From positions 84,875-148,874 of the forward strand of contig DHHM01000020.1 in the NCBI GenBank assembly GCA_002403305.1: a DNA stretch of 64,000 nt, read 5' to 3'. Shown in pieces: positions 59,751 through 64,000 of the stretch (positions are counted from its first letter, which is position 1; each line of letters starts with the position of its first letter). The notes beneath the pieces were generated by a model. It was not told where the DNA came from. It ran no database searches and saw nothing but the letters and a program-made list of their open reading frames with translations. The DNA comes from Bacteroidales bacterium UBA4772 (GTDB taxonomy: Bacteria > Bacteroidota > Bacteroidia > Bacteroidales > VadinHA17). The position numbers were made by a program, and so were the translations under genes.

Positions 59751-62702
59751 CTAATTATTTATTACTAAAGATTTTGTCATTGAAGATCCGTTCGTAGTTA
59801 ACCTATAGTAATAAATACCAGGAATTGCTTTGATCCCTGATGCTGTTCTGTTATTCCATTCTAATGTATGAACTCCTTCGGGAAGTATTTCATCCACAAG
59901 TATTATGACAAGGTTACCCAAAGAATTGATAATCTCCAGGCGGACATGGCATTCCTCAGCCGTATTAAATTCAAATGTTGTAATGTGATCAGATGGATTA
60001 GGAAAAGCATCGAATAAATAAGAACCTGATACTTCCTTAAGATCAACAGTCATTACTGATGTTGCATTCTTACTGAAGTATATGGTATATCCATTCAGTA
60101 CATTTATTGTTGATGATTGAGTTTTAATTCCTTCCCGTTTCTCCCAAATCCTTACTGAGAATGGGTGACCTTCAATGAAGCCATCTCTGTTTTTTGTAGT
60201 CGGATCATCCAATGATGCATTTACTGCAATGCAATTTTGATTTTGTTCGTTAACAATACTTGCCCCGACACAAATATCTCCGTCAAACACCCCTATCTCA
60301 TCTCCGGGATTTAATCCCGGCCCATTTATTGCATGATTAATAACGTACAAATTCATATGATCTAATCCATTACCAGTAAATACCGGTTTAAAATGAACGG
60401 CTTGCGGCAAGGTGTAATTCTGGATTAATTGATTCCCTTTGCCTGCGTCATTAATCGTCAGAGTTGTATTGATAGTCGTTTTAACTTTGTATCCCTCGCC
60501 TGATTTCAGGTTTTTGATGTTGTCAATCCATCCAATAGGAGAAGGAAGTTCCTCAATGGCATTTCCCTGCTCATCCTGCACTTTAAGAAGCGTCCCTGCA
60601 GTTATTAAAGGATCAAATACTGTAAGAGCATCCTGGGTTGATAGGAAAGGATACCCTATAATATTCCACCCAGCTACAAGAGCAATATCCTGAGATGAAC
60701 TAACGGGCACTCCAATAACATTCAGACTTGTATTTTCTGTTACTTTTATTTTGTATCCCTCTGATAATTTCATCTTACCTATATTATCAATCCATCCAAT
60801 AGGAGAAGGAAGTTCCTCAATGGCATTCCCCTGTTCGTCCTGAATTTTGATAAGGGTCCCCGATACAATCAACGGGTCCACAATTGTGCGTAGCGATAAA
60901 TCATCAGGTATCGTGGAAAATGAAAAAATATTCCACCCACCGGTAAGATCGATCAATTGATTTACTGTATTAATTCCTTCAAGATTAAAAGAAGCACTTT
61001 CTCCAACTTTAAAGATACCTTCACCTGAAATATATGCTGCTTCCGTATGGGATACTTCTTTCCTCTGGCTTGCATCCCATATCTTAAAAGTGATGGAATT
61101 CCCTGAAATATACCCATCTATTTCAGGCGTATCAGGATCATCCTGGGATACTTTAATTCCAAGATAATTTGAGCCTGTGAGAACCTCTGTCAGAATTCCT
61201 ACCCCAACACAAATATCGGCGTCAAAAACTCCAATTGCATCACTTGGTTGAAGGTCATTTCCATCGAGTATCGCTGTTAAAGCATAAAGATTCATATGAT
61301 CCTGCCCATTGCCAGGCCACCAGACCGGAATAAATGAAGAAGGTATATCGACTACATTAATCGATTCTGACGTACTGCTGCAACCTGTGGTAGCAGTGAC
61401 AAAAGTAAATGTGGAACTGCCTGAAGTCAATCCACTCACAAGTCCGGCGTCCGTTACAGATGCCACTCCCGGGTTATTGCTGGTCCATGAGCCACCAGTT
61501 GTTGGGGATAAGTTTGTCGTTCCTCCAATAATAATTGTTGTATATCCGGTTATGTTTATTTCCGGTAATGAATTTACTGTCAGCGTGAGAGCATTCGATG
61601 TAGCTGGCGAACCTGTTGCACATGCCTCCGAGGAGGTCAACTCACACGTAACCACATCGCCGTCACCGGGAATATATTGATAAGTGGACAGGTTGGTTCC
61701 TGCTGGCGTACCATTGACATACCACTGATAAAGGGGCGTCGTACCGCCATTGACCGGAGTCGCTGTAAACGTTACTGACGTGCCTGAACAGACAGCCCCG
61801 GAAGGATCAGCTGTTATACTTACACTAACCGGTAATGAATTTACTGTCATCGTGAGAGCATCCGATGTAGCTGGCGAACCTGTTGCACATGCCTCCGAGG
61901 AGGTCAACTCACACGTAACCACATCGCCGTCACCAGGAGCATATTCATAAGTGGACATGTTGGTCCCTGCTGGCGTACCATTGACATACCACTGATAAAG
62001 GGGCGTCGTACCGCCATTGACCGGAGTCGCTGTAAACGTTACTGACGTGCCTGAACAGACAGCCCCGGAAGGATCAGCTGTTATACTTACACTAACCGGT
62101 AATGAATTTACTGTCAGCGTGAGAGCATTCGATGTAGCTGGCGAACCTGTTGCACATGCCTCCGAGGAGGTCAACTCACACGTAACCACATCGCCGTCAC
62201 CGGGAATATATTGATAAGTGGACAGGTTGGTTCCTGCTGGCGTACCATTGACATACCACTGATAAAGGGGCGTCGTACCGCCATTGACCGGAGTCGCTGT
62301 AAACGTTACTGACGTGCCTGAACAGACAGCCCCGGAAGGATCAGCTGTTATACTTACACTAACCGGCAACTCCGGATTAACTGTAATATAATCAACTTCA
62401 GTTTTTGTATACGTCCCCCCATCTGTGACAGTAAGAGTAATCGTGGGAGTAGGATCAGATTCTTCGTAGGTATAAGTTACGAGCGGAGGATCTATTTCTT
62501 CAGATACAGAAGGATTTGCTCCGGCTCCAAAATCCCAGTGATAAATTTCAGAGCCCGAAAATCCTTTTGACCGATTTGTATAAGTCACTATAAAGCCACT
62601 GCAACCGGTCAGCGTATCCGCACTAAAGTCAACTGTCTGCCCCTGGCTGACAATCCCAGATGTTAAAAGTACAATCCCCAGTAAAATTACCCTCTGTTTC
62701 AT
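59751..62702 (-). CDS. Large T9SS-secreted repeat protein with near-identical Ig-like repeats
   Basis: 983 residues from the ATG at 62702 (MKQRVILLGIVLLTSGIVSQG, signal peptide); a 14-residue extension is open but unlikely. The order is a PKD-like domain (YHWDFGAGANPSV); three near-identical 89-residue Ig-like repeats (about 120-390); a Big_2-like segment (INITGYTTIIIGGTTNLSP); then a domain of the GNGQDHMNLYAL...DAIGVFDADICVG type. Next come two copies of an 88-residue module that share VQDEQGNAIEELPSPIGWID, and a second GNGLDHMNLYVI...GDEIGVFDGDICVG domain. It ends in a type A sorting domain (AFPNPSDHITTFEF to end). It lies 52 bases upstream of the giant adhesin in the same direction and shares a domain with it. 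Confidence 0.84.
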   Translation of the reverse strand: MKQRVILLGIVLLTSGIVSQGQTVDFSADTLTGCSGFIVTYTNRSKGFSGSEIYHWDFGAGANPSVSEEIDPPLVTYTYEESDPTPTITLTVTDGGTYTKTEVDYITVNPELPVSVSITADPSGAVCSGTSVTFTATPVNGGTTPLYQWYVNGTPAGTNLSTYQYIPGDGDVVTCELTSSEACATGSPATSNALTLTVNSLPVSVSITADPSGAVCSGTSVTFTATPVNGGTTPLYQWYVNGTPAGTNMSTYEYAPGDGDVVTCELTSSEACATGSPATSDALTMTVNSLPVSVSITADPSGAVCSGTSVTFTATPVNGGTTPLYQWYVNGTPAGTNLSTYQYIPGDGDVVTCELTSSEACATGSPATSNALTLTVNSLPEINITGYTTIIIGGTTNLSPTTGGSWTSNNPGVASVTDAGLVSGLTSGSSTFTFVTATTGCSSTSESINVVDIPSSFIPVWWPGNGQDHMNLYALTAILDGNDLQPSDAIGVFDADICVGVGILTEVLTGSNYLGIKVSQDDPDTPEIDGYISGNSITFKIWDASQRKEVSHTEAAYISGEGIFKVGESASFNLEGINTVNQLIDLTGGWNIFSFSTIPDDLSLRTIVDPLIVSGTLIKIQDEQGNAIEELPSPIGWIDNIGKMKLSEGYKIKVTENTSLNVIGVPVSSSQDIALVAGWNIIGYPFLSTQDALTVFDPLITAGTLLKVQDEQGNAIEELPSPIGWIDNIKNLKSGEGYKVKTTINTTLTINDAGKGNQLIQNYTLPQAVHFKPVFTGNGLDHMNLYVINHAINGPGLNPGDEIGVFDGDICVGASIVNEQNQNCIAVNASLDDPTTKNRDGFIEGHPFSVRIWEKREGIKTQSSTINVLNGYTIYFSKNATSVMTVDLKEVSGSYLFDAFPNPSDHITTFEFNTAEECHVRLEIINSLGNLVIILVDEILPEGVHTLEWNNRTASGIKAIPGIYYYRLTTNGSSMTKSLVINN
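61564..62364. repeat. Three tandem 267-bp repeats inside the secreted repeat protein
   Basis: The marker GGTAATGAATTTACTGTCA/CAT occurs at 61564, 61831 and 62098, an exact period of 267 bp (89 codons). The three units differ at only a few positions over their length, so they have been kept alike by recent duplication or gene conversion. Confidence 0.85.
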
Positions 62703-63347
62703 CCCAATATAAGTCCTTCCCACACGAAAAAATGCCTTATTCATATCCTGCAGTTTTTATCCATGGTTTCTACAATGTAAGCCTTATGCAACAGAGAAAA
62801 TCTCAGATGCCTATCCGCCATCGCCCTGAGAATGATCATCGCAATTGACAGACCAATTGAAGAAAATGATCTGCATTTCATTGTTAATCTGTTAGTTATG
62901 ATTACATGGCGTTGGCAATTAAATACACCTTCGTTCCGTCAGTCACACTGACCCGCCTTCCGCGAAGGAGCCTGCATGAAAAGATAACCCGGCTCCCGGT
63001 AAAGAGCTGGGCACATTTATTCCCGTACGGACAGGTGATAACCTCAGCCATCATGGCAGAAGGTACAGTAGAATAAAAAAATGCTCAGCCTTTAAATCGA
63101 CTTTAAAATTAAACTAATTAAAACAGACCTGAGTCTTTATTTGATAAAAACCTTGTAATAATCCATAAAGGGATGAGAAACTAAGACAAACCGTTTTCAG
63201 CCCCTTTTTGATGCCGCGAACTGCACCGCAGAATCACTTTTTATTCAATAACCGTTGCTTTTTCAAATCTTTGAAATTATTTTTATCGTCGCTCGGACAT
63301 AACCCGAGCCGGATTAATAATACGTTGTAAATCACAATTCTAAAGCC
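62703..63347. other. Intergenic region between divergent units
   Basis: About 645 bases without a supported gene. It should contain the promoter of the - strand adhesin cassette. I see a perfect palindrome TTTCAAA-TC-TTTGAAA at 63261-63276 that could be an operator, and an imperfect hairpin around 62978-63010 (CCCGGCTC with GAGCTGGG). Nothing resembles a tRNA or a known riboswitch. Confidence 0.4.
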
Positions 63348-63449
63348 ATGTCAAAAGGACTCGTCACAAAAAAGGACAAAAAGAAAGAGGCGACCAAGAG
63401 CCTGAAGGAGAAGCGCAAGGAGAAAAAGGAGAAGAAAAACGCAAAATAA
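63348..63449 (+). CDS. Very small lysine-rich protein (33 residues), hypothetical
   Basis: ATG at 63348, TAA at 63447-63449. The product MSKGLVTKKDKKKEATKSLK and a following Lys/Glu-rich tail is extremely basic, with K or R at about half of all positions, like nucleic-acid or ribosome-binding miniproteins. Codon use is not random and the ORF is cleanly bounded, but a sequence this biased could be accidental. I know of similar small basic ORFs in Bacteroidota but no function for them. Confidence 0.45.
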   Translation: MSKGLVTKKDKKKEATKSLKEKRKEKKEKKNAK

Positions 63450-63569
63450 CCTTAGCGGCTCCTCATTTTTATTTCCGGTCGTGACACAATATTCACCCGC
63501 CCCTGCGGTTGAATATGTGACATTGTATTATCTTCATGCCCCGGCTTTAACACAACCCGCAGGAGCCAG

Positions 63570-64000
63570 ATGAAAACCAGAACACGAAAGTCGCCGTTCC
63601 CCTGGACCTCCCTGAGCGTGCTGCTCTTTACAGCAGCCGTACTCACGACGGTGGTGTTCCTCTATTCCGCCGGTGAAAAACAACGCATGCTCCGCGATGC
63701 CCGGACGGAGATGGAATCTATATCCCTCCTGAAGGCCGAACAGGTAGCCGGCTGGCGAAATGAAAGGCTTAACGACGCGACCCTGATCCATGAGAATGTC
63801 ACCCTCGTGGAGAATGTAGATGCCATGTTCATCAAGGAGAGCGCCGAATGGGAACAGTCGAGGCTCGAACAACTCCTCAAAACACTAATCGACAACTACG
63901 ACTTCGGCGGGGCCGTGCTCGTGGATGCCGGTGGCCGCCCGGGACTGGCCGTACCGCAGTCGGAGTCGGTAATTGGTGAATTTCTCAGGAACAACATCAC
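63570..64000 (+). CDS. Membrane sensor protein (probable histidine kinase), N-terminal part
   Basis: Starts at the ATG at 63570 (MKTRTRKSPFPWTSLS) with an AGGAG-like sequence (63561-63565) just before it; it runs off the window's end after 143 codons. A transmembrane helix near residues 13-32 (LSVLLFTAAVLTTVVFLYSA) is followed by an extracytoplasmic sensor region with an amphipathic helix (EKQRMLRDARTEMESISLLKAE, QVAGWRNERLND) and a PAS/CHASE-like fold (IDNYDFGGAVLVDAGG). The same start occurs in many Bacteroidota PAS-containing sensor kinases. The kinase part is outside the window. Confidence 0.6.
   Translation, partial: MKTRTRKSPFPWTSLSVLLFTAAVLTTVVFLYSAGEKQRMLRDARTEMESISLLKAEQVAGWRNERLNDATLIHENVTLVENVDAMFIKESAEWEQSRLEQLLKTLIDNYDFGGAVLVDAGGRPGLAVPQSESVIGEFLRNNI

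Noticed and set aside
61564..62364. Possible CRISPR-like or satellite array
   Set aside because: The 267-bp period is a multiple of 3, has no spacers and is in frame with a secreted Ig-like protein, so it is a coding repeat.
62745..63347. tRNA or riboswitch in the divergent intergenic region
   Set aside because: No cloverleaf, anticodon arm or known riboswitch core could be drawn; only a short palindrome and a weak hairpin are visible.

Overview
The window is a chromosomal segment of a Bacteroidota bacterium, most likely from the Bacteroidales/Marinilabiliales side. The evidence is two PorP/SprF proteins, several secreted proteins with type IX secretion (T9SS) C-terminal domains of both kinds, paired Fibrobacter-succinogenes-type surface lipoproteins, and promoter boxes of the TAnnTTTG type. 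No rRNA, tRNA or CRISPR array was recognised.

Layout: (1) 1-4654, + strand: the 3' end of miaB, a PflX-like radical SAM gene, then a PorP/SprF protein with a PD40 (beta-propeller) partner. (2) 5264-14633, + strand: start of an exopolysaccharide (EPS) or capsule locus with the initiating phosphoglycosyltransferase, Wza-like outer-membrane exporter and Wzc-like co-polymerase/tyrosine kinase. These are followed by an unusual module of acyl carrier protein, asparagine synthetase, NAD synthetase-like amide ligase and AMP-forming acyl ligase. (3) 14757-18183, - strand: capE-capF-capG, the three steps from UDP-GlcNAc to UDP-L-FucNAc. (4) 18184-24293: gene debris (3' ends of an nrdJ-type ribonucleotide reductase and of a CapD-like dehydratase), a T9SS-secreted beta-helix protein and two FISUMP lipoproteins. 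(5) 24378-27294: a decayed IS1182-type element carrying an IS3-family fragment, two cargo genes, and a solo copy of the IS right end. (6) 27315-47527, - strand: the serotype-specific part of the EPS locus, AT-rich and closely packed. It holds flippase (Wzx), polymerase (Wzy), at least six glycosyltransferases, a GINT1-like propeller protein, a set for a 3-acetamido-3,6-dideoxyhexose (two FdtA-like isomerases, FdtB-like aminotransferase, FdtC-like acetyltransferase), and a three-gene group of Cys-less asparagine-synthetase homologue, ATP-grasp ligase and CapA phosphatase. (7) 47637-51037: two more secreted beta-helix proteins. (8) 51220-62702, - strand: a SprB-like adhesin cassette with two giant repeat proteins, PorP/SprF and an OmpA/PD40 protein. 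(9) 63348-64000: a tiny lysine-rich ORF and the start of a sensor kinase.

How it fits together: regions 2, 3 and 6 make and export a Wzx/Wzy-type polymer containing FucNAc and probably Fuc3NAc or Qui3NAc, likely decorated by amide or acyl groups. Regions 4 and 7 place T9SS-secreted beta-helix proteins at both edges of the polymer genes. Two of these, 30 kb apart, share a three-box direct-repeat element with exact 21-bp spacing that resembles LytTR-family regulator sites. A two-box version with a well-placed promoter lies before the FISUMP lipoproteins. This shared element, linking secreted surface proteins to the EPS locus, is the most interesting regulatory signal I found; the two amide-ligase modules are the most interesting biochemical ones.
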